64,000 nucleotides of DNA from Archaeoglobus profundus DSM 5631. GTDB lineage: Archaea > Halobacteriota > Archaeoglobi > Archaeoglobales > Archaeoglobaceae. The DNA lies in the NCBI RefSeq assembly GCF_000025285.1, contig NC_013741.1, forward strand, positions 744,001 to 808,000. Reading direction: 5' to 3'. Below are positions 31,343 through 41,139 of this stretch, piece by piece. The position numbers were made by a program, and so were the translations under genes. Numbering within the stretch: position 1 is the first letter of the stretch; every line of letters begins with the position of its first letter. The notes below the pieces were generated by a model, which was not told the DNA's origin, did not search any database, and saw nothing but the letters and a program-made list of their open reading frames with translations.

Positions 31343-32256
31343 ATCTCACCACCCGACTCAACTATCAAACGAAGATCGTAAAGTCTGTCAGCAATTTCAA
31401 CAATGTACTCGTGATCTTTAAGCCTAACTATCCAACCTTTAGGAATAGCATCGACACCCAACTCACAACCCTTCAAACCGCACGCCATCGCACATATAGA
31501 ATCTGAATCCCCTCCTACATTCGCAGACTTAACTGCACAATCTTTAAAGCTTTCAGTTGAGAGGAAAATATTGAATGCCAGAGGTATACAGTCGTAAATC
31601 GAAATAGAGTTACCTATTCTGTCAACAACAGTCTCAACATCTTCTCCAACTAGATCGTAGGCCAAACTTATTTTATCTGCTAAAAGTTCATCGTATCTCC
31701 TTACTCTACCAATAACCTCTTCGATTGTTTCGTCATGACTGAAATTGTTGACAACGCAAGCGACCGCTAAGGCGTAGGCTATTGCACCTACAGCTGAAGA
31801 TCCCCTGTGGGTTACGCTTGCAGATATCATAGCATATTTCTCAACCAAATCCAGATTAAATGAGTAAACCAGACTAATAGGCAAGACTCTCAAACTGGCA
31901 CCACAGCTATCAGACTCAACACCAGCTTCAAACCAGTGCGCTCCTAGCTTCAATTTCTCTAAAGCTCTTCTCGTTGTCCATCCTATCCGGTTACTCTTCA
32001 AATTCAACAATCTTCTAGACAGATCGGCGGGATCGAGATACCTCTTGCTCAATAGGGATTCTGCAAGTATTAGCATCTGCTCTGTATCATCAGTCCACTC
32101 TCCGGCCTTTAAATCTCCAAGAGGAGAGTCTAAAAAGTCATCTATTCTACCAAACATCTTCCTAACTTCATCGAGCTTTAAGCCTTCGGCCGGCATTCCC
32201 AAAGCGTCTCCTATTGCGAATCCGAGCAAAGCTCCCCTGAACTTTTTGAGCATCAT
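31339..32256 (-). CDS. ADP-ribosylglycohydrolase family protein
   Basis: About 305 aa. Family motifs: RGALLGFAIGDALGMPAEG at the start, EWTDDTEQML (metal site, about 60), VTHRGSSAVGA, and NVGGDSDSICAMACG (second metal site, about 255). Removes ADP-ribose from proteins such as nitrogenase reductase or other targets; substrate unknown here. ATG 32256 or 32253 chosen because the family begins LKKFRGALLG. Divergent from aroA. Confidence 0.9.
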   Translation of the reverse strand: MMLKKFRGALLGFAIGDALGMPAEGLKLDEVRKMFGRIDDFLDSPLGDLKAGEWTDDTEQMLILAESLLSKRYLDPADLSRRLLNLKSNRIGWTTRRALEKLKLGAHWFEAGVESDSCGASLRVLPISLVYSFNLDLVEKYAMISASVTHRGSSAVGAIAYALAVACVVNNFSHDETIEEVIGRVRRYDELLADKISLAYDLVGEDVETVVDRIGNSISIYDCIPLAFNIFLSTESFKDCAVKSANVGGDSDSICAMACGLKGCELGVDAIPKGWIVRLKDHEYIVEIADRLYDLRLIVESGGEI

Positions 32257-32300
32257 AGGATGTGGGCAAACCTTATTTATATAGCATACCCCCAAGCTCT

Positions 32301-33545
32301 GTGGACATCACAATATATAGAAGTGAAGTTGAAGGTGTTGCAACACCCCCTCCCTCGAAGAGCTATACGCATAGAGCATTCCTATCCTCAGCTCTTTCGA
32401 GACACTCTGAGATATTCAACCCCTTAATAGCTGAAGACACCCTCGCAACTCTCAGATGTTGTAAGGGAATTGGTGCAAGGTTCTTCAGACACAGGTGTTT
32501 TGAATTCTTTGGATGCGATGAGATAAAATCGGGCTACTTCTACGTTTCAAACTCCGGAACAACTTTGAGGCTCTTTATGGGTATTCTGTCCTTATCAAAA
32601 GGGGTTTCCGTGCTGGATGGCGACGAGTCTATAAGGAGAAGACCAAACTTGGAGCTTGCAAAGGCCCTAATAAAGCTGGGAGCTAAGGTTAAGGGTTTTA
32701 GGGACTTCTCAGCACCTATCATAGTTGGAGGGATATTAAAAGGTGGATGTGTTAAAATAAGGGCTATAAGTTCGCAGTTCGTATCTGCCTTGTTATTTTC
32801 ACTACCACTTGCTAAATTCGATTCCGAGTTAAGGGTTATAGACGTTAAATCTAAGCCGTACATAGATGTAACCCTCCACGTGCTTGAAGAAAGTGGAATA
32901 AAGTTGGAGAGGGAAGGTAATACATTCTACATCGAATGTGAACAGGAGTTTAGGCTTAGAAGATTTGATGTGCCAGCCGATTTCTCATCAGCCAGCTACT
33001 TAATTGCGAGCGGAGTTTTGGCTGGAAGGGTTGAGCTCAGAGGTGTTTACGATTCGAGACAGGGTGACAAGGCTATAGTTGACATCGTAAGGAGTATGGG
33101 TGGAGAGGTTAGGTGGAAAAAAGAGGATGGAGTTCTGATAGCGGAGAAATCGGAGCTTGAGGGGATAGAAGTTGATGCGGGAGACACTCCAGACTTAGTT
33201 CCTACCATAGCCGTTCTTGGGGCTGTTGCTAAAGGTAGGACGGTGATATACAATGCCGAGCATTTGAGATACAAAGAGACCAATAGAATTGAAACAACCT
33301 ACAGAAATTTGAAGGCTCTCGGCGTTGAAGTTGAGAAGAGAAGAGATGGTTTGGTCATCAAGGGAGGAAACATTCGTGGAGGTGTTGTAGATTCGTACGG
33401 CGATCACAGAATTGCCATGGCTTTCGCAGTCTTGGGACTTGTCGCAGATAAAGTTACCGTGAAAAATGCAGAGGTGGTTTCGGTCTCCTTTCCCAACTTC
33501 TTCGATGTTTTGAAGGATCTTGGTGCCAAAGTTGAGATCGTCTGA
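32301..33545 (+). CDS. aroA: 3-phosphoshikimate 1-carboxyvinyltransferase (EPSP synthase)
   Basis: 414 aa from GTG 32301. Motifs: PPPSKSYTHRAFLSSAL (PEP/shikimate site), SNSGTTLRLFMGIL (about 85-98), DESIRRRPN, VPADFSSASYLIA, DTPDLVPTIAVLGA, RYKETNRI and SYGDHRIAMA. Makes EPSP for chorismate. A TATA element (CTTATTTATATAG, about 32271-32283) lies 20-30 nt upstream. The frame extends upstream to 32262 but GTG 32301 matches the family start. Confidence 0.95.
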   Translation: MDITIYRSEVEGVATPPPSKSYTHRAFLSSALSRHSEIFNPLIAEDTLATLRCCKGIGARFFRHRCFEFFGCDEIKSGYFYVSNSGTTLRLFMGILSLSKGVSVLDGDESIRRRPNLELAKALIKLGAKVKGFRDFSAPIIVGGILKGGCVKIRAISSQFVSALLFSLPLAKFDSELRVIDVKSKPYIDVTLHVLEESGIKLEREGNTFYIECEQEFRLRRFDVPADFSSASYLIASGVLAGRVELRGVYDSRQGDKAIVDIVRSMGGEVRWKKEDGVLIAEKSELEGIEVDAGDTPDLVPTIAVLGAVAKGRTVIYNAEHLRYKETNRIETTYRNLKALGVEVEKRRDGLVIKGGNIRGGVVDSYGDHRIAMAFAVLGLVADKVTVKNAEVVSVSFPNFFDVLKDLGAKVEIV

Positions 33546-33580
33546 TCAACAAATTTTTAACTTAGGAACTAACTTTGACC

Positions 33581-36500
33581 ATGATTCCAGCCATCTACAA
33601 GAATCTCTGTCACGTTTGTGGTAACGACTTTGATACCGAAGAGGCTGAGAAAGGAGTTTGCAAAAAGAAAAATAGAATCATGTGCAGATTTTACGAGGAC
33701 TTTATCGTTGAAGAATTCTTTAAGTTTTTTGAAAAGATCGTAGGAGAGCCAAGAGCTATTCAAAAATTCTGGGCTAAAAGAATTTTGAGGGGTGAAAGCT
33801 TTGCCGCTGTAGCACCGACTGGTATAGGCAAGACAACTTTTGGTTCGGCTATAGCACTTTTCTTGGCTTTGAAAGGTAGAAAATGTTACATAATACTTCC
33901 TACAGCACTTCTAGTTAAACAAGTTGTCGAAAATTTGGAAAAATTCTGTGAGAAACTTGATTTGAAAGCTGGATTTAATGAACTTGGAGATCCAACAATC
34001 TTATATTATCATAGTGATATTAAGAAAGATGAAAGGGAGAGATTTTTCAAGCTGTTGGAGGAAGGTAAATTCAACATACTCGTAACAACAGCCCAGTTCC
34101 TTCCAAGATACTTCCCTCAAATGAAGCATTTGAGATTTAACTTCATATTCGTAGATGATGTAGATTCCGTCTTGAAAGCTTCCAAGAATGTGGACAGGAT
34201 ACTTCAGCTTCTCGGCTTTTACTACGACGCAAACGAGAAGAAGTGGAAAGGAAAGGCTAGAGGATGTTTGATGGTATCTACAGCTACAGCTAAGAAGGGG
34301 CAGAAGGTTAAACTGTTCAGAGAACTCTTGAACTTCGATGTTGGAACTTCTACTCATGCCGTGAGGAACATCGAGGATGTTGCGATAAACAGCGAGGACA
34401 TTAACATTCTACGTCAGATTTTGAAAAAGATGGGAACTGGAGGACTTATATACGCTAGAACCACTGAAGAGGCAGAGAAACTTTATGAAATTTTAAAGGA
34501 TGAGTTTAAGATAGGAATAGTTACAGCTGGAAGAAAGAAGGATTTTGATCTGTTTGCAGAAGGCGAGATAGACTATCTCATTGGTACAGCCTACTACTAC
34601 GGGACGCTCGTAAGGGGTTTGGATTTACCTGAGAGGATAAGGTTCTGTGTATTCTACGGCGCACCAGTTTTTAGAGTGAGAGTTGAGGATGTAGATACAG
34701 CGAGCGTCGGTATAATCAAGGTTCTAGCAATGATTTTCAGAGACAACGAAGAGGTAAAGAAGTTCATACCTTACTTGGCTGTGATAGATAAAAGACCAGA
34801 GGACTTGGAGCAGCTTAAATCTATCCTGAAGAAGCTGATAGAGCAGGGAGAAGTTAAGGAGAGGGATATAGTCGTCAGGAAAGGAGAAATAATATTTCCC
34901 GATATTAGAACATACATTCAAGGCTCTGGAAGAACATCAAGGCTCTTCGCTGGAGGTATAACGAAAGGTGCAAGCTTCCTCATGGAAGAGGATCCAGAAA
35001 TATTTAACGCATTCATCGAGAGGGCCAAATTCTACGATATAGAGTTCAAGAGTTTGGAAGATGTTGATTTCGAGAAACTGATTAAGGAGATAGATGAGAG
35101 TAGAGAGAGATACAGAAGGAGAGAGCAGTTCGACATAATTAAGCCGACTCTTTTCATCGTTGAGAGTCCCACAAAGGCAAGGCAGATTGCAAGGTTCTTT
35201 GGACAACCAAGCGTTAAGGTTTTTGAGGAAAACGGAGAGCTTCAGCTCGTAGCATACGAAGTGCCAACACCAGAGCACGTTCTGATTGTCACAGCGTGTA
35301 TTGGTCACGTTACCGATTTGATAACAAACATGGGATTCCACGGAGTAATAACCAACGGTAAATTCATTCCAATTTATGCCTCGATAAAGCGTTGCAGAGA
35401 TTGTAGTTACCAGTTCACGGAGGAGAGGGATGAATGTCCACGATGCGGAAGTAAGAATGTAGATGATTCCAAGAGGAGGATAAAGGCTCTAAGAAAATTG
35501 GCTCACGATGTCGATCTAATAATAATTGGGACAGATCCAGACAGCGAGGGAGAGAAAATTGCTTGGGATCTAAGGAACTTACTGGCTGGGTGCGGTGAGA
35601 TTAGGAGAGCTGAGTTCCATGAGGTCACAAGGAGAGCAGTTGTTGAAGCTCTGAAAAATTTGAGAAACATTGACGAGAATTTGGTTAAAGCTCAGATCGT
35701 TAGAAGGGTGGAAGACAGGTGGATAGGATTCGTTTTGAGTCAGAAGCTTTGGGAAGTTTTTGGTGATCGCAATTTATCAGCTGGAAGAGCGCAAACACCA
35801 GTCTTGGGATGGGTCATTCAGAGGTACGAGGAGTACAAGCAGAAAAAGAAAGTAGCAATAATTAGAGATTTTGATCTAACATTGGATGTCGAAGATTCCA
35901 AAGAGGAGCTTGAACTTGAGATAGAGCTTTTGGAGGAAAGAGAAGAGGAGAGAGTTCCACTTCCACCCTACACTACGGATACAATGCTAAGAGACGCAAA
36001 TGCGATTCTGAAGATTCCTGCAAAAGATGCGATGAAATTAGCTCAAGACCTGTTCGAATCGGGATTGTGCGTAACACCCGACACTTATATAATCATGCAC
36101 GATGGGTGTATCAAGAGGATAGATGAGATTTTTGAGGGTGAAAAAGTCTTGGGCTTGAACGACTTTCATGAAAAAGATGCTCATGTGCTAAAATTCTGGA
36201 GAATTCCGTACAAAGGAACAATCAAGGAAATAACGCTTGACAACAACTATCGCATAAAGGCTACACCCGATCACGGTCTTTTCGTTTATAGAGACGGAAA
36301 GTTCGGTTGGGTTTCCGCTAAGAACATAAGGGTTGGGGACTATGTGGCGGTAGCTTTCAACACTAATGTGGAAAGAAGAAACGATTTGAGCTTGCTTAAA
36401 CTGTTGGCAGAGTTAGGAATAACAGACATATGCGTTGAATTTAAGGAGAATTCGAAATTGTTTGAGAAACTTAGAGAGAAGATCGTAGGTATCGCAACGA

Positions 36501-38281
36501 GCACGAAATACAAGTATCTGAAAAATAGAGTGATTCCGCTGAAGTATTTAATAGAATGGAATGTTAATCTCCAAGAGGTTGAAAGAGAGGCTAAGGCAAT
36601 ATACAGACAAAGACCTTCGGCTAAAAAGATTCCAATATTTAAGTTAAATGCCGATTTTTGGTATCTCGTCGGGTTGGTTATGGGTGACGGAACCGTTAGG
36701 GATGGAAAGGTTGCCATAGCTCAGACTGATGTTAAGAAAGTTGAGAGTATCGTGAAAGATATCCTCCCGTTCATTCAAACTTGGACGTCAGGTATGCAAG
36801 TGTTCTTTGCAAATTCAATCATAGCTGAAATTCTAAAAAGGCTTGATGTAAGGGGTAAGCTAAACGGTTTGGTATTTTCGCTTCCAGAAGAGTGGATAAA
36901 CGCCATGATAGCGGGTTATATTGACACTGACGGTTGCATTTCTTTGATGTTTGATAAAAGAACAGGTAAACACAATCTGAGAATTGCTATAAGTTCTAAG
37001 GATAGAGAAAAACTTGAGAAGGTGGGATACTACTTACATTCAATTGGAATTCTAAACACACTGCACGAAGATAAAAGAAACGGAGTTTGGACATTGATTG
37101 TAAGTAACAGATCACTTAAGACATTTAAAGAGAAAATCGGCAAGTATCTTAGAATCAAGAAGGAAAGGTTTGAAAGAGCTTACGAAGTTTACACCAATGA
37201 ACACAAGCAATTCGAATCTGATTTAGTTCCGTTTGGTAAACTCTTCAAGCTACTAAAATTCAAGAGAGGAATTAAAAACAAGGTTCTCAAGGAATTTGGT
37301 ATCGATGTTTGGAATTGGAACGATTGCGTATGTATTCCGAGAGAGAAGCTTAGAAAAATCGTGGAACTCGCTGAAGATTCCGATATTAAAACGTTTTTGC
37401 TTGAACTGCTAAACGCAAACGTTACGTGGATCAAGGTTAAAGACGTTAAAGATCGCTACTACAACGGTTACGTTTACGACGTAACAACCACGACATCGAA
37501 CTTCTTCGCCAACGCGATGTTAAATCACAACTGCACATACCACAGGACGGATTCAACGAGGGTGAGTGAAGTAGGTTTGAGGATTGCAAGGGAGTTCTTG
37601 GGTGACGATTTCGTTGCAAGAGATTGGTTTATGGAAGGAGCTCACGAATGTATAAGACCGACGAGACCTATTTCGAAGGATACACTGCAGAGGCTAATTC
37701 AGGAGGGAGTAATTCAGGTTGAAGGTATAACTTCAAGACATCTCGCATTGTACGATCTAATTTTTAGGCGTTTCATGGCAAGTCAGTGTAAGCCCTACAG
37801 GGTGAAGGTTGCGAGGTACCTGATAAGGTACGACGGTAAGGAAGTGGAAGAGGAAAGGGTTCTTGAAGCTGAGGGAAAGGCTGTAGAGCTTTACAAGTGG
37901 TGTGTCTGGGTTAAGCCAGCCTTACCAACTGGTAAGGTTAAAGTTAAGGCGGAAATAAGAACTGTTCCAAAGGCACCGCTATTCACTCAGTCTGACATAG
38001 TTAGGCTAATGAAAGAGAGAGGAATAGGAAGACCCTCAACGTACGCAACAATCGTCGATAGACTCTTCATGAGAAACTACGTTATCGAGAAGAACGGAAG
38101 AGTTATTCCCACCAAGAGGGGTATAGACGTGTTCAACTACCTCGCATCTAACTACGGTAAGTTTGTTTCGGAGGAAAGAACGAGGTTACTTGAGGAAAAG
38201 ATGGATGCAGTCGAGAGAGGAGAACTAGATTATTTCAAAGCTTTGCAGGAGCTTTACGAGGAAATAAGAGAGATAGCGTAA
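33581..38281 (+). CDS. rgy: Reverse gyrase containing an intein
   Basis: 1566-aa precursor; 1078 aa after intein removal, the usual size. N-terminal zinc finger (CHVCGNDFD...CKKKNRIMC), helicase Walker A APTGIGKTTF (about 78), DEAD-like FVDDVDSV (about 190), TOPRIM FIVESPTKARQ (about 525) and GTDPDSEGE (about 650), second zinc finger CRDCSYQF/CPRCGS (about 603). Catalytic tyrosine in TYHRTDSTR (about 1320). An intein occupies 36068-37531. Introduces positive supercoils; hallmark of hyperthermophiles. ATG 33581 preferred over TTG 33575. Confidence 0.97.
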   Translation: MIPAIYKNLCHVCGNDFDTEEAEKGVCKKKNRIMCRFYEDFIVEEFFKFFEKIVGEPRAIQKFWAKRILRGESFAAVAPTGIGKTTFGSAIALFLALKGRKCYIILPTALLVKQVVENLEKFCEKLDLKAGFNELGDPTILYYHSDIKKDERERFFKLLEEGKFNILVTTAQFLPRYFPQMKHLRFNFIFVDDVDSVLKASKNVDRILQLLGFYYDANEKKWKGKARGCLMVSTATAKKGQKVKLFRELLNFDVGTSTHAVRNIEDVAINSEDINILRQILKKMGTGGLIYARTTEEAEKLYEILKDEFKIGIVTAGRKKDFDLFAEGEIDYLIGTAYYYGTLVRGLDLPERIRFCVFYGAPVFRVRVEDVDTASVGIIKVLAMIFRDNEEVKKFIPYLAVIDKRPEDLEQLKSILKKLIEQGEVKERDIVVRKGEIIFPDIRTYIQGSGRTSRLFAGGITKGASFLMEEDPEIFNAFIERAKFYDIEFKSLEDVDFEKLIKEIDESRERYRRREQFDIIKPTLFIVESPTKARQIARFFGQPSVKVFEENGELQLVAYEVPTPEHVLIVTACIGHVTDLITNMGFHGVITNGKFIPIYASIKRCRDCSYQFTEERDECPRCGSKNVDDSKRRIKALRKLAHDVDLIIIGTDPDSEGEKIAWDLRNLLAGCGEIRRAEFHEVTRRAVVEALKNLRNIDENLVKAQIVRRVEDRWIGFVLSQKLWEVFGDRNLSAGRAQTPVLGWVIQRYEEYKQKKKVAIIRDFDLTLDVEDSKEELELEIELLEEREEERVPLPPYTTDTMLRDANAILKIPAKDAMKLAQDLFESGLCVTPDTYIIMHDGCIKRIDEIFEGEKVLGLNDFHEKDAHVLKFWRIPYKGTIKEITLDNNYRIKATPDHGLFVYRDGKFGWVSAKNIRVGDYVAVAFNTNVERRNDLSLLKLLAELGITDICVEFKENSKLFEKLREKIVGIATSTKYKYLKNRVIPLKYLIEWNVNLQEVEREAKAIYRQRPSAKKIPIFKLNADFWYLVGLVMGDGTVRDGKVAIAQTDVKKVESIVKDILPFIQTWTSGMQVFFANSIIAEILKRLDVRGKLNGLVFSLPEEWINAMIAGYIDTDGCISLMFDKRTGKHNLRIAISSKDREKLEKVGYYLHSIGILNTLHEDKRNGVWTLIVSNRSLKTFKEKIGKYLRIKKERFERAYEVYTNEHKQFESDLVPFGKLFKLLKFKRGIKNKVLKEFGIDVWNWNDCVCIPREKLRKIVELAEDSDIKTFLLELLNANVTWIKVKDVKDRYYNGYVYDVTTTTSNFFANAMLNHNCTYHRTDSTRVSEVGLRIAREFLGDDFVARDWFMEGAHECIRPTRPISKDTLQRLIQEGVIQVEGITSRHLALYDLIFRRFMASQCKPYRVKVARYLIRYDGKEVEEERVLEAEGKAVELYKWCVWVKPALPTGKVKVKAEIRTVPKAPLFTQSDIVRLMKERGIGRPSTYATIVDRLFMRNYVIEKNGRVIPTKRGIDVFNYLASNYGKFVSEERTRLLEEKMDAVERGELDYFKALQELYEEIREIA
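36068..37531 (+). other. Intein with LAGLIDADG homing endonuclease in reverse gyrase
   Basis: 488 aa. Starts CVTPDTYIIM (Cys1) and ends with FANAMLNHN followed by a +1 Cys, the splice-junction residues. Block B-like TPDHGLFV. LAGLIDADG motifs appear as LVGLVMGDG and IAGYIDTDG, with intact acidic residues. Inserted so that the +1 Cys is two residues before the catalytic Tyr. A reverse gyrase intein near this active site is known in Methanocaldococcus. Confidence 0.96.
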
Positions 38282-38359
38282 TTCTTGATATAGCCTTCGG
38301 ACACATAGGAGGTAACAAATAACATAAAACTTTTTATAATTGTTACTTAAGTTGAAAAC

Positions 38360-38773
38360 ATGGAGGAGAACATAACGAGGATAGGAGTAAGTCTACCAAA
38401 GAATCTGCTCGAAGAGTTTGATTCGATAATAAAAACTAGGGGCTATTCTTCGAGAAGTGAAGCTATAAGAGACGCTATAAGGAATTACATAATGGAGTAC
38501 AAGTGGCTAGAAAGAGAGGAGGGAGAAATTGTTGGTGTTGTTTACATAATATACGATCATACTGTAAAGGGTGTCAGCGATGCAATTATTGACTTGCAAC
38601 ACGAATTCCTAGACGTTATAACTACGACAATGCATATCCATCTGAGTAAGGATTACTGTCTCGAAATAATCCTCGTAAAGGGAGATATGAAAAAAGTAAA
38701 GGCTTTGGTGGATAAAGCTACAACCATAAAAGGTGTTATGAACGTTAAACTTGTCACAGCCGTAAAGAGCTGA
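38360..38773 (+). CDS. nikR: Nickel-responsive regulator NikR
   Basis: 137 aa. N-terminal RHH ([32 protein letters not shown]) and C-terminal ACT-like nickel domain with the ligands in [22 protein letters not shown]. Represses nickel-uptake genes when Ni is bound. The sequence TTTTTATAATTG upstream (about 38331-38341) is a TATA-like element. Confidence 0.95.
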   Translation: MEENITRIGVSLPKNLLEEFDSIIKTRGYSSRSEAIRDAIRNYIMEYKWLEREEGEIVGVVYIIYDHTVKGVSDAIIDLQHEFLDVITTTMHIHLSKDYCLEIILVKGDMKKVKALVDKATTIKGVMNVKLVTAVKS

Positions 38774-38814
38774 CGCAAGTTTTAAATAGCAGTAGAACAC
38801 AACACATTTTTGGA

Positions 38815-38889
<75 letters not shown>

Positions 38890-38930
38890 TAAACCCTTAC
38901 AATTTTTGAGAGTTAAATAGTCGCCCAGAT

Positions 38931-38942
38931 AGTATCGATACT
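38931..38942. promoter_or_regulatory. Perfect 12-bp palindrome upstream of acyl-CoA dehydrogenase
   Basis: AGTATCGATACT lies 58 bp before the acyl-CoA dehydrogenase start and 42 bp after the initiator tRNA. The symmetry and place suggest a regulator site, perhaps for the Lrp-like protein encoded beyond the dehydrogenase; unproven. Confidence 0.35.
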
Positions 38943-38999
38943 CTACTCTCTTCCCTTAGTTGTGCGAATGTCCAAATAGCTCGAAACAAAGGGTAGTAC

Positions 39000-39932
39000 A
39001 TGGATGAACTTCTCAAGCTCGCAAAGGTTAGATTCGTCGGAATGGACAAGACCAACGAATACGACAGAGAACTCCTTGAATATGCGAAGAAATTGAGTCT
39101 AATAAAGCCTATGTTCCTTGCAGAGCTCTGCAACGTTGTTGAAACAATTGCCAGATTTAACCCATCTCTAGCTCTGAGCATATCGGCACATCACTTAGCT
39201 CTATACTGCTTAAAGGACTGTAACGATTTCTGTGCTTTCGCTTTAACTGAAAAATCTGGTAGCAACGTTAAGGCAATTGAAACCAAAGCTGAAGAAGCCG
39301 ATAAAGGCTACATTATTAGAGGTTCTAAGAACTTCGTTACAAACGGTGAATTTGCAGAAGTTTTTGTAATTACTGCAAGGCACGAAGGCAAAGTTAATGT
39401 TTTTGCAGTCGATAAGGGAGGAATAAAAGCTGAAAGAGTTGATCTAGGCTGTTTTAGGGGTAGTGGCATCGCAAAAATATACATCGACGGTATTGGTCGT
39501 GAACTTGGAGATTTAAAGCTTGCAATGTCAGCTTTAAACGTAGGCAGAGTTGTTTTCTCATCGTTAGCTCTAGGAATAGCCAAAAGATGTTTTGAGCTTG
39601 CTTTGAATAGAGCTAAGAGATTGGGCTTAATCAACAATCAAGGACTGAGGTGGAGGTTTGTCGATCTTAAATCCGATATTGAAGTTGTATCGAGCTATAT
39701 AAATAGCGTTGTCAGTAGCTTCAGCGAAAAAGATGGTGTTAGACCGGCTATATGCAAGTTGAAGGCGTGTAAAATTGCTAAAGCTTGTGCGGACTTTGCA
39801 GTCGAGGTTTTCGGTGCTAAGGGATTAATAAAGCACTCAATAACCGAGATTCTTTACAGATATGCTAAGGCTCTTGACATTGGAGAAGGGACAAACGAAA
39901 TAATGAAGGAAATAATCTCAAGATCATTCTAA
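39000..39932 (+). CDS. Acyl-CoA dehydrogenase, short form
   Basis: 310 aa against about 380 for the family. FAD/substrate motifs FCAFALTEKSGSN and GSKNFVTNGEFAEVFVI (residues 80-125), central GVVF-like NVGRVVFSSLALGIAKRC, and C-terminal ALDIGEGTNEIMKEII are present. About 60 residues of the usual N-terminal helical domain are shortened, and the usual R/Y pattern of ALTIGEGTNEI is near-normal. Probably feeds electrons to ETF. Whether it is active is unclear. Ends overlapping the convergent Lrp gene by 9 bp. Confidence 0.82.
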   Translation: MDELLKLAKVRFVGMDKTNEYDRELLEYAKKLSLIKPMFLAELCNVVETIARFNPSLALSISAHHLALYCLKDCNDFCAFALTEKSGSNVKAIETKAEEADKGYIIRGSKNFVTNGEFAEVFVITARHEGKVNVFAVDKGGIKAERVDLGCFRGSGIAKIYIDGIGRELGDLKLAMSALNVGRVVFSSLALGIAKRCFELALNRAKRLGLINNQGLRWRFVDLKSDIEVVSSYINSVVSSFSEKDGVRPAICKLKACKIAKACADFAVEVFGAKGLIKHSITEILYRYAKALDIGEGTNEIMKEIISRSF

Positions 39933-40403
39933 AATTTTGTCTATCAGCTTTTCGAGCTCAACTGCATGATTTTCCTTGACTACGTTTAATACGAGCATAG
40001 TGTAAGTCTTTTTAACATGCTTCATTCCAGCTATCCTCTTAACAAACTCATTTAAATCCTCTCTAGTCTTAAACTTGGCTACAGTTATAACGTCAAATTC
40101 TCCAGTTACATCGTAAACTGCAGTGACATTTGGTTCTTTGGCAAGAATATTCTCAAGTTCTACTAGATGTTTTCCCTCAGCTGTGATGCCTATTATAGCG
40201 GTTAGATCAAACCCTAGCTTCGAATGATTGATTATAGGTATGAACTTCTCTATAACTCCCATCCTCTTTAGCTTGTTTATCCTGTTATAAACAGTTCCTT
40301 CAGCAACATCTAACTTCTCCGCAATCTCCTTTAAGCTCTTCCTAGCATCCTTTTGAAGCTCGATCAATATTTCTATGTCGAGTCTGTCGATTTTATCAGG
40401 CAT
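39924..40403 (-). CDS. Lrp/AsnC-family regulator
   Basis: 159 aa. N-terminal winged helix (LDIEILIELQKDARKSLKEIAEKLDVAEGTVYNRINKL uses the classic Lrp arrangement, about 6-43) and C-terminal RAM/ACT domain (VTAVYDVTGEFDVITVAKF). Usually senses amino acids or related small molecules. Convergent with the acyl-CoA dehydrogenase. Confidence 0.9.
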   Translation of the reverse strand: MPDKIDRLDIEILIELQKDARKSLKEIAEKLDVAEGTVYNRINKLKRMGVIEKFIPIINHSKLGFDLTAIIGITAEGKHLVELENILAKEPNVTAVYDVTGEFDVITVAKFKTREDLNEFVKRIAGMKHVKKTYTMLVLNVVKENHAVELEKLIDKILE

Positions 40404-40440
40404 TGAGTTTAAATGCTGAGAAAACCCTTAAAAGCTTTTC

Positions 40441-41139
40441 CTAACTTAAATCTCCGCAAGAGCAAAAGACTTCATTTATAGCTGATAGAACATTTTCAAA
40501 TCCTACACATTTTAAGGCGGATATCTTTATAATCCTGAATCTCATGGTCGTGTACTCTATAAGGCCTATAAGCTTCTCTACAATTTCGCCTAAAACTCCC
40601 TCAACTTCCCCTAACTTCGATGTAACTTCCTTTAAATCGAAATCAGCCACGTCGCACTTGTTAAGAACTGTTATCGTTGGCATCGACAGTCTTAAAGATA
40701 TTACAGCGTTTTGGGCAACTATTGACGCAAAGTTTTCCGGTGTAGATGCTACTTCAGCGTCTATAATGAATATACAAACGCACCAATCGTTTTTCGCAAT
40801 CCTTTCGGCCATTGCAAGTCCATGTTTGCTGTAGAGGAAAAGCTCCATCTGACCCGGTGTATCGTATATTATATAATCTCCCTCCAGCATGAGTTCGTCA
40901 ATGTGCTCAAGTGAGAGCTCGATCGATTTTAGTAGTGCACCGTTTATACCTAACTTGAATTTCTTCATAACATCTTCAGTTCTAACAAACTCTCTTATGT
41001 CCCTGTCCGCTCTATAAATAGGATCGGAGGCTGGATCAAGATTGACAACTTTGACGTTATATTCTTTCAAGTACTCAGAGAAGTTCTTAACGAATGTACT
41101 CTTCCCACTCCCGGCAGGACCTACGACAACAATATTCAT
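40441..41139 (-). CDS. GPN-loop family GTPase with variant loop
   Basis: 232 aa. G1 GPAGSGKSTFVKN, G2/G3 region VVNLDPASDP and DTPGQMELF, G4 NKCDVAD. The family's Gly-Pro-Asn insert reads LGINGALL here, Ile replacing Pro. Archaeal GPN proteins are dimeric GTPases related to the eukaryotic RNA-polymerase assembly factors. Overlaps lysA by 4 bp. Confidence 0.9.
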   Translation of the reverse strand: MNIVVVGPAGSGKSTFVKNFSEYLKEYNVKVVNLDPASDPIYRADRDIREFVRTEDVMKKFKLGINGALLKSIELSLEHIDELMLEGDYIIYDTPGQMELFLYSKHGLAMAERIAKNDWCVCIFIIDAEVASTPENFASIVAQNAVISLRLSMPTITVLNKCDVADFDLKEVTSKLGEVEGVLGEIVEKLIGLIEYTTMRFRIIKISALKCVGFENVLSAINEVFCSCGDLS

